A stretch of 64,000 nt of DNA from Arthrobacter sp. AFG20 (GCF_002892795.1 NZ_PJMC01000005.1:298925-362924), one strand, 5' to 3'. Positions 35,648 to 47,369 are shown, numbered from the stretch's first letter. A program made the numbers and translations. The notes: a model not told the origin generated them from the sequence alone.

Positions 35648-36885
35648 ACCCCGGTCCGCTGCACTGTCTCCCGCGCGGCCAGCCAGCCTGCCGCGGCGAC
35701 CAGAAGCACGGCCCCTGTCGCTGCAAAGGCCCAGCTGTAACCCAGCCGGTCCGCCAGCAGTCCGACGATAACCGGCCCGAGGATGGCACCGATGTCCGAC
35801 GTCATCTGGTAGGCAGCCAGTACAGGTCCGCCGGAACGCTGGCGGCCGATCACATCGGCCACGGCCGCCTGCTGCGCCGGGTTGAGCATTCCCGCGCCCA
35901 CGCCGGCCAGCATCGACGCGGCCAGGAACCACCACAGCCCCTGGGTGAGGCCGATCGCTGCGGTGGCCGCGCCGGTGACCACGAGGCCGGCCAGCATCAT
36001 CGGCTTCCGCCCCAGGCTGTCGGCGAGCCTGCCCGACACGGTCAGGGCGAGCGCATTTCCGGCGGCGAAAACTGCCAGCGCCCAGCCGGCCGCCTCCGGT
36101 CCGGAGCCCAGGGCCGTGACGGCAAACAGCGGCACCGTGGCCATGCGCACACCGAAAGTAGCCCAGCCGTTGGCAAAGCTGGAGAGCATGGCTGCCCGGT
36201 AGGCGCTGTCGCGGAAGGCCTCGCCGAGTTTCATGGCCGGGGCAGCCGCTGCATCGCCGCGGGCCGAGCCGGGAACATGGCTGAGCTGCGTCTGCACCAC
36301 CAGGGCCGCGAGGACGAGCGCTCCGGCATAGGCCAGGAACGGGATGCGCAGGCCGAGGCCGGCCAGCAGGCCGCCGACGATCGGCCCGCAGACATTGCCG
36401 ATCAGGAACGCCGACGCGTAGGCGCCGGACACCCGGCCACGGCTCTCCGGCGGCGCCAGCCTGATGACCAGCGCCATCGATGCCACCGTGAACATGACCG
36501 AACCGGCACCGCCCAGCCCGCGGAACACCAGCAGCTGCCAGTAGCTCTGGGCGAAGGCACAGGCCGCGGTGGACGCCGCCACGATGAGCAGGCCGGCCAC
36601 GTACACGGGCCGCTCGCCGAGCCTGCCGATGAGGGCACCACCGGCCGGTGCGAACAGCAGCCGCATGAACGCAAAGATACTGACGATGACCGCGGCGGCG
36701 GTCGCGCCGACGTCGAACGTGGTGGCGAACTGCGGCAGCACCGGTGCCACCAGGCCAAAACCCAGCGCAATCAGGAAGGCTGCGACGAGCATCACCTTGA
36801 TGTCACGGGGCAGCGGAGCATCCTCGGGGCGGCGGACCGCCGGGAACCGCGGTCTGCCCGCGGCGTTACGGGGGAGTGGCGTCAT
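35644..36885 (-). CDS. MFS transporter (multidrug-efflux type)
   Basis: 413 residues with about 12 hydrophobic segments; the DHA1-like motif A equivalent appears as GGALIGRLGERPVYVAG between helices 2 and 3. Probably a proton-driven exporter of small molecules in the plasma membrane; substrate unknown. Start taken at ATG 36885 (MTPLPRNAAG), since upstream codons encode a non-membrane, low-complexity stretch in the amtB promoter region. No regulator gene is adjacent. Confidence 0.88.
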   Translation of the reverse strand: MTPLPRNAAGRPRFPAVRRPEDAPLPRDIKVMLVAAFLIALGFGLVAPVLPQFATTFDVGATAAAVIVSIFAFMRLLFAPAGGALIGRLGERPVYVAGLLIVAASTAACAFAQSYWQLLVFRGLGGAGSVMFTVASMALVIRLAPPESRGRVSGAYASAFLIGNVCGPIVGGLLAGLGLRIPFLAYAGALVLAALVVQTQLSHVPGSARGDAAAAPAMKLGEAFRDSAYRAAMLSSFANGWATFGVRMATVPLFAVTALGSGPEAAGWALAVFAAGNALALTVSGRLADSLGRKPMMLAGLVVTGAATAAIGLTQGLWWFLAASMLAGVGAGMLNPAQQAAVADVIGRQRSGGPVLAAYQMTSDIGAILGPVIVGLLADRLGYSWAFAATGAVLLVAAAGWLAARETVQRTGV

Positions 36886-36938
36886 GAAGCGGGGAATCCT
36901 TGCGAAACGGACGGAACGGGTGTTTGGGGCGGATGAAA

Positions 36939-36992
36939 CATATCCGTAACAAGCAGGATATGCACCATTTACGTCAGGGAGGTTGTTGTAAC
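36939..36992. promoter_or_regulatory. amtB upstream control region
   Basis: CATATCC-N10-GGATATG (36939-36962) is a perfect 7-bp dyad between the divergent MFS and amtB genes. Two GTAAC half-sites (36946-36950 and 36988-36992), 42 bases apart, resemble the first half of GlnR boxes (GTnAC-n6-GaAAC), but the second halves match poorly. Confidence 0.3.
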
Positions 36993-37112
36993 AGGCCCGC
37001 AATCTAAATCCTCCGCCAGCGAAACACACCGCGGCAAAACTTGATTCAGGACGCAAAAGGCGTTGGGCAGGCGGATCACTCCGCAGCATTCGATCAAGAG
37101 AGGACGTGCACC

Positions 37113-38471
37113 ATGGAACTTACCGCAGGTCACGTATGGCTCATGGTGGCGGCGGCACTCGTGCTGTTCATGACACCGGGTCTGGCATTTTTCTACGGCG
37201 GCATGACACGCGCCAAGGCCGCACTGAACATGATGATGATGAGCTTCATCTCCATCGGCATGGTCGGCGTGGTGTGGGTACTCTGGGGCGCGTCGATGAG
37301 CTCCGGCGAGGGGTTCCTGCAGATTGTCGGGAACCCGTTCGCAACCTTCGGTCTCGAGGGCATCACCACGCCTGATGGCCTCATCAAGGTCGGCTACGCG
37401 GCCACCTTCGCGATCATCACCGTCGCCCTCATCAGCGGCGCCATCGCAGACCGCGCCAAGTTCGGCGCGTGGAGCGTCTTCGTGCCCGTCTGGGTCACCC
37501 TGGTGTACTGCCCCCTCGCCTACATGGTCTGGGGCGGCGGCCTCTTCGGCCCCGAGGGCGCCATCGGCAAGGCCCTCGGCCCCGCCATCGACTTCGCCGG
37601 CGGCACCGTCGTCCACATCAACGCCGGTGTGGCCGCGCTGATCCTGGTCCTCATCATCGGCAACCGCAAGGGCTTCGGCAAGGACCCGAACCACCGCCCG
37701 CACAACATCCCGTTCGTCATGCTCGGCGCGGCCATCCTGTGGTTCGGCTGGTTTGGCTTCAACGGCGGCGCCGCCACCACCGCGGAACAGGGCGGCCTGA
37801 TCTGGATCAACACCCTGGCTGCTCCGGCTGCAGCCATGCTCGGCTGGCTGGTCACCGAACGCGTCCGTGATGGCCACCCCACCTCGCTGGGTGCTGCCTC
37901 CGGTGTGGTTGCCGGCCTCGTCGCCATCACCCCGGCCTGTGCAAACGTCAGCCCGGTCGGCGCCCTTGGACTCGGTGTAGTAGCCGGTGTGGCCTCCGCC
38001 CTCGCCGTCGGCCTCAAGTTCCGCTGGGGCTTCGATGACTCGCTGGACGTCGTCGGCGTCCACCTCGTCTCCGGCATCATCGGCACCGTGGCCCTGGGCT
38101 TCATCGCCCTCCCCACCGACGGCGTCGGCGGCGGCCTCTTCTACGGCGGCGGCTTCACCCAGCTATGGGCCCAGCTGGCGGCAGCCGGCATCGCCATCGC
38201 CTACTCGGCTGTCCTGACCGCGATTATCGCAGTGGCCATCCACAAGACGATGGGCTTCCGGGTCTCCCAGGAGCAGGAAGCAGTGGGCGTGGACCTCAGC
38301 CTGCACGCAGAAACCGCCTACGAGTTCGGCGTCGGCGGCCACGGCGGCAGCTTCCAGCCCCTGCACGAGCTGATCACCGGCGGGCAGACCAGCGGCACCG
38401 ACGCTGTTCCTGCAGGCAGCGACGGCAAGAAGACAGCAGCAGCAACAGGTAAGGAAAGCGTGGGGGCATGA
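37113..38471 (+). CDS. amtB: ammonium transporter AmtB
   Basis: 452 residues, Amt/Rh family channel, eleven predicted membrane helices. The twin-histidine pore pair is H168 (GTVVHINAGVAAL) and H317 (VGVHLVSGIIG). Phe-gate region FMTPGLAFFYGGM is intact. A 40-50 residue cytoplasmic tail ends SDGKKTAAATGKE. ATG 37113 follows GAGAGGA by nine bases; the longer open frame upstream lacks membrane character. The stop overlaps the glnK start by four bases, so channel and regulator are co-translated. Confidence 0.96.
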   Translation: MELTAGHVWLMVAAALVLFMTPGLAFFYGGMTRAKAALNMMMMSFISIGMVGVVWVLWGASMSSGEGFLQIVGNPFATFGLEGITTPDGLIKVGYAATFAIITVALISGAIADRAKFGAWSVFVPVWVTLVYCPLAYMVWGGGLFGPEGAIGKALGPAIDFAGGTVVHINAGVAALILVLIIGNRKGFGKDPNHRPHNIPFVMLGAAILWFGWFGFNGGAATTAEQGGLIWINTLAAPAAAMLGWLVTERVRDGHPTSLGAASGVVAGLVAITPACANVSPVGALGLGVVAGVASALAVGLKFRWGFDDSLDVVGVHLVSGIIGTVALGFIALPTDGVGGGLFYGGGFTQLWAQLAAAGIAIAYSAVLTAIIAVAIHKTMGFRVSQEQEAVGVDLSLHAETAYEFGVGGHGGSFQPLHELITGGQTSGTDAVPAGSDGKKTAAATGKESVGA

Positions 38472-38806
38472 AACTGATCACAGCAATCGTTCGTCCGGAG
38501 AAGCTCGAATCGATCCGCGAGGGCCTGGAGGCCTACGGGGTCCAGGGCCTGACGGTCAGTGCGGCCAGCGGCTACGGCCGGCAGCGCGGCTACACCGAGG
38601 TCTACCGCGGCGCCGAGTACAACGTGGACCTGCTGCCCAAGATCCGCGTTGAGGTGCTCGCCACGGACGAACAGGCTGACGACATCCTGGATGTCATCAT
38701 CGCCAGCTCCAACACGGGCCGGGCCGGCGACGGCAAGGTCTGGACGGTCGATGTCTTCGAAGCAGTGCGGGTGCGGACGGGTGAACGCGGCGTAGCCGCC
38801 ATCTAG
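38468..38806 (+). CDS. glnK: nitrogen regulatory protein P-II (GlnK)
   Basis: 112 residues, exact family length. Trimeric sensor of 2-oxoglutarate and ATP/ADP that blocks AmtB when nitrogen is plentiful. T-loop GYGRQRGYTEVYRGAEYNVDL (in pieces, residues 35-55) carries Y51, the residue uridylylated or adenylylated by GlnD. ATG overlaps amtB. In Corynebacterium and Streptomyces glnD comes next; here it is missing and a convergent zwf-like gene follows. Confidence 0.96.
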   Translation: MKLITAIVRPEKLESIREGLEAYGVQGLTVSAASGYGRQRGYTEVYRGAEYNVDLLPKIRVEVLATDEQADDILDVIIASSNTGRAGDGKVWTVDVFEAVRVRTGERGVAAI

Positions 38807-38830
38807 CACCGGCCACCAGCCCAACGCAGC

Positions 38831-38867
38831 GAGAGGGCCGGTCACCAACATGGTGACCGGCCCTCTC
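38831..38867. terminator. bidirectional terminator between glnK and zwf-like gene
   Basis: GAGAGGGCCGGTCACCA and TGGTGACCGGCCCTCTC form a perfect 17-bp stem with a three-base loop between two convergent genes. No T-run. Confidence 0.88.
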
Positions 38868-38873
38868 TGCGCG

Positions 38874-40262
38874 TTAAGCCTGCTGGGATGCGGGCCCGCC
38901 GGAGCCCGCCCGGTATTCCTCCAGCGGCACCTCGCCTGCCGCCCAGGCAGCCAGCACCGGCTCCACGATCCGCCAGCATTCCTCGGCGGTGTCGCCCCTG
39001 ACCGACAGCAGAGGGTCGCCAGTCAGGACGCCTTCCAGCACTTCGCCGTAAGGCAGCAGCTCGGAGGCGTTGAGCTCGGCCACGAGCGCTGCGCGGTCCA
39101 GGCTGAAAATGTCGCCGGGGCCGTTGACGTCGACGTCGAGCTCCAGGGTGTCCGGGCCGAAACCGATCCGGAGCGTGTTGGGCGTGTCCCTGCCTGTGAA
39201 TCCGGCGGGCAGGTGCGGAACCGGCCGGAAGGTGACCACCGCCTCCTTGCGCTTGGTCCCGAGGGCCTTGCCGGAACGGAGGATGAACGGCACGTCCTTC
39301 CAGCGCCAGTTGTCGATGTCCACGCGCACCTCGGCCAGGGTCTCGGTGTTCCGGTCCGGGTCCACGCCTTCTTCCGCGGCGTAATCGGGGACGTCCTTGC
39401 CGCCGAGGCTTCCCGCCAGGTAGCGCCCCCGCCGGGTGCTGTCCGTGTAGGGCGGCTTGATGCTGCTGGCCCGCAGGACGGCGGCGATGGCGTCGCGGAG
39501 GTCGCGCTCGCCGATGGTAGCCGGCGGCTCGATGGCCAGCAGCGCCATGATCTGCAGCAGGTGGCTCTGGATCATGTCGCGCAGCGCGCCCGCGCCGTCG
39601 TAGTAGCGCGCACGGCCCTCCAGGGCCAGGTCCTCATCGAAGATGATTTCTACCTTGGCAATGTGGTCGCGGCTCCAGACCGGCTCCAGGAAATTGTTGG
39701 CGAACCGCAGGCCAAGGATGTTCAGGACGGTGGCCTTGCCCAGGAAATGGTCCACCCGGTGGATGTGGTCCTCCGGAACAAGGGACAGGAGTGTCCGGTT
39801 CAGCTCGCGGGCCGACTCCTCGCCGGCGCCGAAGGGCTTCTCCATGACCAGACGGGTGCCGGCGGGGACCTGCTCAGGGCGCAGGATTTCGCAGGCCTTC
39901 TGGCTCACCTGCGGCGGCAAGGCGAAGTAGACCGCAACCGGCCCCTCGAGGCCGGCCAGGAGTTCTGCGAGCGGGCCGTCAGCGGTGACGTCGGCTTGGT
40001 GGTATTCCGTGGACTTTGCCATGACCGCCAGCGCGTCCCTGCCGGCGTCCGTCGCCGTTTCGGCGGCAGCGTCAAAGGCGGTGTGCACGCGTTCCTGCCA
40101 CTGTTCAGGCGACCACGGGTCGGATCCGGCCCCCACGAGCGACAGGCCGGCGGCACGTCCTGTGGCCACCAGCCTGGCCAGGCCGGGAAGGAGGAGCCGG
40201 CCGGTGAGGTCGCCGGAGGCGCCGAGGATCAGCAGGGTTTTTACGGTCGTTTGGCTCGTCAC
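38874..40262 (-). CDS. zwf: glucose-6-phosphate dehydrogenase paralogue (Zwf-like)
   Basis: 462 residues, shorter than the usual 490-515. N-terminal Rossmann motif LGASGDLTGRLLLPGL in place of GGTGDLA; EKPFG and RVDHFLGK, with the substrate/catalytic histidine, are present, but the residue after GK is Ala instead of the near-invariant Glu of DHYLGKE. RYYDGAGALRDMIQSHLLQ is conserved. It probably oxidises glucose 6-phosphate or a related sugar phosphate. No opcA, tal, tkt or pgi nearby, so the main pentose-phosphate zwf is likely elsewhere. GTG start; CATGCT lies six bases upstream. Confidence 0.82.
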   Translation of the reverse strand: MTSQTTVKTLLILGASGDLTGRLLLPGLARLVATGRAAGLSLVGAGSDPWSPEQWQERVHTAFDAAAETATDAGRDALAVMAKSTEYHQADVTADGPLAELLAGLEGPVAVYFALPPQVSQKACEILRPEQVPAGTRLVMEKPFGAGEESARELNRTLLSLVPEDHIHRVDHFLGKATVLNILGLRFANNFLEPVWSRDHIAKVEIIFDEDLALEGRARYYDGAGALRDMIQSHLLQIMALLAIEPPATIGERDLRDAIAAVLRASSIKPPYTDSTRRGRYLAGSLGGKDVPDYAAEEGVDPDRNTETLAEVRVDIDNWRWKDVPFILRSGKALGTKRKEAVVTFRPVPHLPAGFTGRDTPNTLRIGFGPDTLELDVDVNGPGDIFSLDRAALVAELNASELLPYGEVLEGVLTGDPLLSVRGDTAEECWRIVEPVLAAWAAGEVPLEEYRAGSGGPASQQA

Positions 40263-40268
40263 CCTGCC

Positions 40269-40274
40269 AGCATG
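40269..40274 (-). promoter_or_regulatory. possible -10 element of the zwf-like gene
   Basis: Minus strand CATGCT, six bases (GGCAGG), then GTG at 40262. Spacing matches the leaderless set; the GGCAGG could alternatively be read as a too-close ribosome-binding site. Confidence 0.35.
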
Positions 40275-40346
40275 CCACCTTGCGGGCGTGTCTTGATACC
40301 CTAGATAGTCGAGTCTCGTACATCCACTGAAAGAAGTGCACGGCGC

Positions 40347-41930
40347 GTGTTCAATTCACTCTCTGACCGGTTGACAGCAACCTTCAAGAACCTTCGCGGC
40401 AAGGGCCGCCTCACCGAGGCAGATGTCGACGCCACCGTCCGCGAGATCCGGCGCGCCCTGCTGGACGCGGATGTTGCCGTGCCCGTGGTCCGCGAGTTCA
40501 CCGGGCAGGTCCGTGAACGCGCGCTGGGCGCCGAGGTCTCCGGGGCCCTGAACCCCAGCCAGCAGATCGTGAAGATCGTCAACGAGGAACTCGTTGAGAT
40601 CCTCGGCGGCGAGACGCGTCGCATCCGGATGGCCAAGACCGGCCCCACTATCATCATGCTCGCCGGCCTCCAGGGCGCCGGCAAGACCACCCTGGCCGGA
40701 AAGCTCGCCAAGTGGATGAAGGCGCAGGGCCACAGCCCTATCCTCGTCGCCTGTGACCTCCAGCGCCCCAATGCCGTGACACAGCTGCAGGTTGTCGGCC
40801 AGCGCGCCGGCGTTCCCGTCTTCGCTCCGCACCCGGGCGCCACCTCCGAACTGGCGCACCCGGCCGGCGACCCCGTCGCCGTGGCCCGGGCCGGCGTCGA
40901 TGAGGCGCGCCAGAAGCTGCACGACGTCGTCATCGTGGACACCGCCGGCCGTCTCGGCGTCGACGCCGACATGATGGAGCAGGCGCGCCAGATCCGTCGC
41001 GCCATTGTGCCCAACGAAGTCCTCTTCGTGATCGACGCCATGATCGGCCAGGACGCCGTCAACACGGCGACCGCCTTCGACGAAGGCGTAAACTTCACCG
41101 GCATCGTGCTGTCAAAGCTCGACGGCGACGCGCGCGGCGGTGCCGCGCTGTCCGTTTCGTCGGTCACCGGCAAGCCCGTGATGTTCGCCTCGACAGGTGA
41201 AAGCCTGGACGACTTCGAACTGTTCCACCCGGACCGGATGGCCTCGCGCATCCTGGACATGGGTGACGTCCTGTCCCTCATTGAGCAGGCTGAAAAGTCC
41301 TGGGACAAGGACGAAGCCGCCCGGATGGCGAAGAAGTTCGCCGACCAGGAGGACTTCACCCTCGACGACTTCCTCGCCCAGATGCAGCAGATCCGCAAAA
41401 TGGGCTCCATGAAGAAGATGCTCATGATGATGCCCGGTGCGCAGAACATCCGGCAGCAGTTGGAGCAGTTCGACGAGCGCGAAATCGACCGGGTGGAGGC
41501 CATTGTCCGCTCGATGACCCCGCATGAGCGTGTGGCTCCCAAGATCATCAACGGCTCCCGCAGGGCCCGCATCGCCCGGGGCTCCGGCGTGCATGTATCC
41601 GAGGTCAACGGGCTGCTGGAGCGCTTCGCCCAGGCCCAGAAGATGATGAAGAAGATGGCCCAGGGCGGCGGCATGCCGGGGATGCCCGGGATGCCCGGGA
41701 TGGGGGCAGGCGGCGCCCGCAAGGGCGGCGGCAAGAACGCGCCCAAGAAGAAGGCCCGTTCCGGCAATCCTGCCAAGGCGGCGCAGGAGCTTCGCGAAGC
41801 CGAGGCCAGGCGGGCGGCCGGTGCCAAGGCGGTGCCCACCGGAGCCGCCTTCGGCCAGCAGCCGGGTGACTTTGATCCGTCCCAGCTGAACCTCCCCAAG
41901 GGCTTCGACAAGTTCATGGGCGGCAAGTAG
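40347..41930 (+). CDS. ffh: signal recognition particle protein Ffh
   Basis: 527 residues. Binds SRP RNA and signal sequences, partner of FtsY. Order: N domain (1-90), G domain with GLQGAGKTT (107-115), DLQRPNAVTQL, DTAGRLGVD and SKLDGDARGG, then methionine-rich M domain (MGSMKKMLMMMPG, SGVHVSEVNGLLERF). A GMPGMPGMPGM stretch comes from a 9-base tandem repeat near 41680-41703, then a basic Ala-rich tail. GTG start with GAAAGAAG upstream. Confidence 0.97.
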   Translation: MFNSLSDRLTATFKNLRGKGRLTEADVDATVREIRRALLDADVAVPVVREFTGQVRERALGAEVSGALNPSQQIVKIVNEELVEILGGETRRIRMAKTGPTIIMLAGLQGAGKTTLAGKLAKWMKAQGHSPILVACDLQRPNAVTQLQVVGQRAGVPVFAPHPGATSELAHPAGDPVAVARAGVDEARQKLHDVVIVDTAGRLGVDADMMEQARQIRRAIVPNEVLFVIDAMIGQDAVNTATAFDEGVNFTGIVLSKLDGDARGGAALSVSSVTGKPVMFASTGESLDDFELFHPDRMASRILDMGDVLSLIEQAEKSWDKDEAARMAKKFADQEDFTLDDFLAQMQQIRKMGSMKKMLMMMPGAQNIRQQLEQFDEREIDRVEAIVRSMTPHERVAPKIINGSRRARIARGSGVHVSEVNGLLERFAQAQKMMKKMAQGGGMPGMPGMPGMGAGGARKGGGKNAPKKKARSGNPAKAAQELREAEARRAAGAKAVPTGAAFGQQPGDFDPSQLNLPKGFDKFMGGK

Positions 41931-41974
41931 GGAGCACGGTCATGTCGGCAGGCGCCGATGTCAGACCGCTGCCA

Positions 41975-41980
41975 TAAGGT
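41975..41980 (+). promoter_or_regulatory. -10 element of the alpha/beta hydrolase gene
   Basis: TAAGGT, TGGGTC, then ATG at 41987: six-base leaderless spacing. Confidence 0.5.
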
Positions 41981-41986
41981 TGGGTC

Positions 41987-42721
41987 ATGTATAAGCAGCG
42001 GGTAGTGTTCGTCCACGGTGCCGGTAACTTCGGCTCCGCTGCGTGGCCGCGCCAGCACGGCATGGCCCTGCAGTATGACGCCCTGTTTCTGCGGCGCCAC
42101 GGCTTTGACGCCGAGGCAGAGCCGCTGGAGTCCGACTTCGCCGAGGATGCGCGAATTGTGCTGCGGTCCCTGGCCGACGACGGCCGCGGGGCGGCCGGGG
42201 GCCACGTCGTGGCGCATTCGCAAGGGGCTATCGCAGCGATGATGGCCGCCGTCGAACGCCCTGATCTGGTCTTCTCACTGACGCTCGTGGAGCCGGCTTG
42301 CCTGTCGCTCACCGCTGAATTGCCGGCCACCGCCGCGCACCGTGCACTGATGGAGCCGCTGTTCGAGGTCCGGCACCAGCTTGGCGACGACGACTACGAG
42401 CGCGAGTTCCTGCGCCGCGCCTTTGCCGCGGACACACCGGAGCCCAGTACCCCCGAGGCGAAGCGAGCGGCCAGGAGACTGCGGCTGCAGGCGCCGCCGT
42501 GGCAGGCGCCGCTGCAGATCGTGCCGGGTGTTCCCACCCTGGTCCTCACCGGCGGCTGGGAGCCGCTGTACGAGGAGATCGCGGGATACCTGCGCGAGAC
42601 CGGCGCCCTGCACCGCATCGCTGCGGGAGGGCACCGGCCCCACGACTCACCTGAGGGTGACCGCTACATCAGGTCGTTCATCGCCGAGGTCAGCCGCCGG
42701 CAGCAGCCCTGTGCCTCCTAA
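41987..42721 (+). CDS. alpha/beta-fold hydrolase
   Basis: 244 residues. Seen: FVHGAGNFG (oxyanion-hole region), nucleophile elbow VVAHSQGAIAAM (G/A-x-S-x-G with serine near residue 74) and GGHRPHDSPEGD with the likely catalytic histidine. Typical serine hydrolase (esterase/lipase-like) of unknown substrate; no signal peptide, so cytoplasmic. Monocistronic between ffh and a bidirectional terminator. Confidence 0.85.
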   Translation: MYKQRVVFVHGAGNFGSAAWPRQHGMALQYDALFLRRHGFDAEAEPLESDFAEDARIVLRSLADDGRGAAGGHVVAHSQGAIAAMMAAVERPDLVFSLTLVEPACLSLTAELPATAAHRALMEPLFEVRHQLGDDDYEREFLRRAFAADTPEPSTPEAKRAARRLRLQAPPWQAPLQIVPGVPTLVLTGGWEPLYEEIAGYLRETGALHRIAAGGHRPHDSPEGDRYIRSFIAEVSRRQQPCAS

Positions 42722-42751
42722 AGACACGGCCTCCTGAGCAACGTTCCGCGC

Positions 42752-42788
42752 CCACGTCCGGCTGGCCCCCAATGCCAGCCGGACGTGG
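42752..42788. terminator. bidirectional terminator, hydrolase/thiC
   Basis: CCACGTCCGGCTGGC pairs perfectly (15 bp) with GCCAGCCGGACGTGG around a seven-base loop, between convergent genes. Confidence 0.88.
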
Positions 42789-42801
42789 ACATGAACGCCG
42801 C

Positions 42802-45841
<3,040 letters not shown>

Positions 45842-45900
45842 GTAATTTAGAGATGTAGAGGCCGCCGAAATCCGGTGGCCCGGACATCCGGGAGTATTCA

Positions 45901-46776
45901 ATGACAGCAGCGGACAGCAGCCAGGACTTGCTTCCTGCCGACCTCACCATGGGCACCGTCATGCTCAAGGTGGGCGACATGAAGCTCATGACCGACTACT
46001 ACCAGCGCGCCCTCGGCCTCGACGTCGTCGCCGAGCAGGACGGCGGCCTCTACCTCGGCCGGCTCAAGACGCCGCTGGTGCACCTCGCTCCCGCTCCGGG
46101 CCTCAACATTCCCGGCCGCGGCGAGGCCGGCCTCTTCCACACGGCGCTTCTGTTGGCGGACCAGTCCTCGCTGGCCGCCACCATTGCCAGCGCGGCCCAG
46201 TATGAGCCGCAGTCCTTCGTGGGCAGCGCCGACCATCTGGTGAGCGAGGCGTTCTATTTCACCGATCCGGAAGGCAACGGAATCGAACTCTACTGGGACC
46301 GCCCGCGTGAGGCATGGTCCTGGGACGGCAAGAACGTGGTCATGGACAGCCTGGCGCTGCCACCGCAGAAGTACCTGCAGGACCACCTCACGCAGCAGTC
46401 CGTGGAAGGCCAGCGCGGCACCGATGCGGAGGTGGGGCACGTCCACCTGCAGGTGGGCGACGTCCAGTCGGCCCACGACTTCTACGTCGGCACCCTCGGA
46501 TTCGAAAAAACGGCGGGCTGGCACGGCCAGGCCCTCTTTGTGTCGGCCGGCGGCTACCACCACCACATGGCCATGAACGTCTGGAACAGCCGGGGCGCCG
46601 GCCCGCGCCGGGACACGCTCGGCCTGGGCGAGGTGCTCATCGAGGTGCCGTCCGGTGACGACGTCGGCGCCCTCGCCGACCGCCTCAGGGTCGCCGGAGT
46701 CGAATCGCACCACACCGGCGCCGAGCTCCGGTTTGAGGATCCGTGGCGCAACCGCCTCCGTGTCGCCGTGCGCTAA
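45901..46776 (+). CDS. VOC-family (glyoxalase/dioxygenase fold) protein
   Basis: 291 residues with two tandem vicinal-oxygen-chelate domains: first around MGTVMLKVGDMKLMTDYYQ, second around HVHLQVGDVQSAHDFYVG. FTDPEGNGIELYWDRP and GGYHHHMAMNVW carry likely metal ligands. The size and pattern resemble CatE/YfiE-type ring-cleaving dioxygenases (MhqO-like), which detoxify quinones or catechols in Bacillus; this assignment is by resemblance. GGAG six bases before the ATG. A perfect operator-like palindrome sits 60 bases upstream, so it is probably inducible. Confidence 0.85.
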   Translation: MTAADSSQDLLPADLTMGTVMLKVGDMKLMTDYYQRALGLDVVAEQDGGLYLGRLKTPLVHLAPAPGLNIPGRGEAGLFHTALLLADQSSLAATIASAAQYEPQSFVGSADHLVSEAFYFTDPEGNGIELYWDRPREAWSWDGKNVVMDSLALPPQKYLQDHLTQQSVEGQRGTDAEVGHVHLQVGDVQSAHDFYVGTLGFEKTAGWHGQALFVSAGGYHHHMAMNVWNSRGAGPRRDTLGLGEVLIEVPSGDDVGALADRLRVAGVESHHTGAELRFEDPWRNRLRVAVR

Positions 46777-46873
46777 GTCGCGTGAACGTAGTTGGGTTAG
46801 GCTGATTTCGAAGAGCCCCGGCCGGTACTGCCGCTGCCGGGGCATGCACCGCCGACGGAATGAGGACGCACCC

Positions 46874-47308
46874 ATGGGCTTCACCGAAGTGTTTGTCGCC
46901 ACCCACAATGACGCCCTCAAGCGTGCAGGGGCGCTGGAGGGCGGTGCCGCCGCCGGAGACGGCATCCGGATTGCCGGCATCAGCGATTTTGAGATCGAAC
47001 AGCTCGGTGACCTCGCGGGTGCCGCGGTGCACGCCGCGGGCGCGGACTACGAGCTGGCCCTGGTGGACGTGGCAAGCGATTCGCTTCTGGGCGTGCCGGC
47101 GGCGATGGTCCGGGCGTTGGCCGAGCTCCTCACGTACGAATCCGAGGGTGAGGGCAACGTTTTGGATGAGGTGGCCGAGCGCTGGGCCGCCGAGGATGAC
47201 ATGCCCTTTGGTGCCGGGGAAGCCAAGAACTACGTCCAGCAGCTGGCAAAGCTCGCCGGCACCGTGGACGAAGGCAGCCGGACCGGCCTTTACGTCTGGT
47301 CTTCCTAG
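46874..47308 (+). CDS. hypothetical protein, 144 aa
   Basis: Not recognised. Acidic, mostly helical 144-residue protein without membrane segment, signal or cysteine. Starts MGFTEVFVATHNDALKRAGAL; the segment ISDFEIEQLGDLAG and the C-terminal GEAKNYVQQLAKLAGTVDEG look like well-formed helices, so it is likely a folded cytoplasmic protein. ATG 46874 is preceded by GAGGA at good distance; a GC hairpin (46815-46843) lies before it. Downstream is the rpsP operon, 194 bases away. Confidence 0.75.
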   Translation: MGFTEVFVATHNDALKRAGALEGGAAAGDGIRIAGISDFEIEQLGDLAGAAVHAAGADYELALVDVASDSLLGVPAAMVRALAELLTYESEGEGNVLDEVAERWAAEDDMPFGAGEAKNYVQQLAKLAGTVDEGSRTGLYVWSS

Positions 47309-47362
47309 CAACGCAAAAAGACTCCGTCCGCACGTCAGGTCGAAATAACGCGGACGATCTGG

Positions 47363-47369
47363 CACAATA
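47363..47369 (+). promoter_or_regulatory. possible -10 of the rpsP operon
   Basis: CACAATA within GGCACAATAA. The identical ten bases recur at 57336-57345 before the DUF3145 gene. It would give a leader of about 130 bases before rpsP; no convincing -35. Confidence 0.3.

Noticed and set aside
38850..40304. 484-codon plus-strand frame over the zwf-like gene
   Set aside because: Runs through the terminator hairpin and has no motifs; the minus-strand frame shows G6PDH motifs.
41676..41705. Tandem ATGCCCGGG repeat in ffh
   Set aside because: Encodes the Met/Gly-rich end of the SRP M domain, a normal feature of actinobacterial Ffh; not a separate element.
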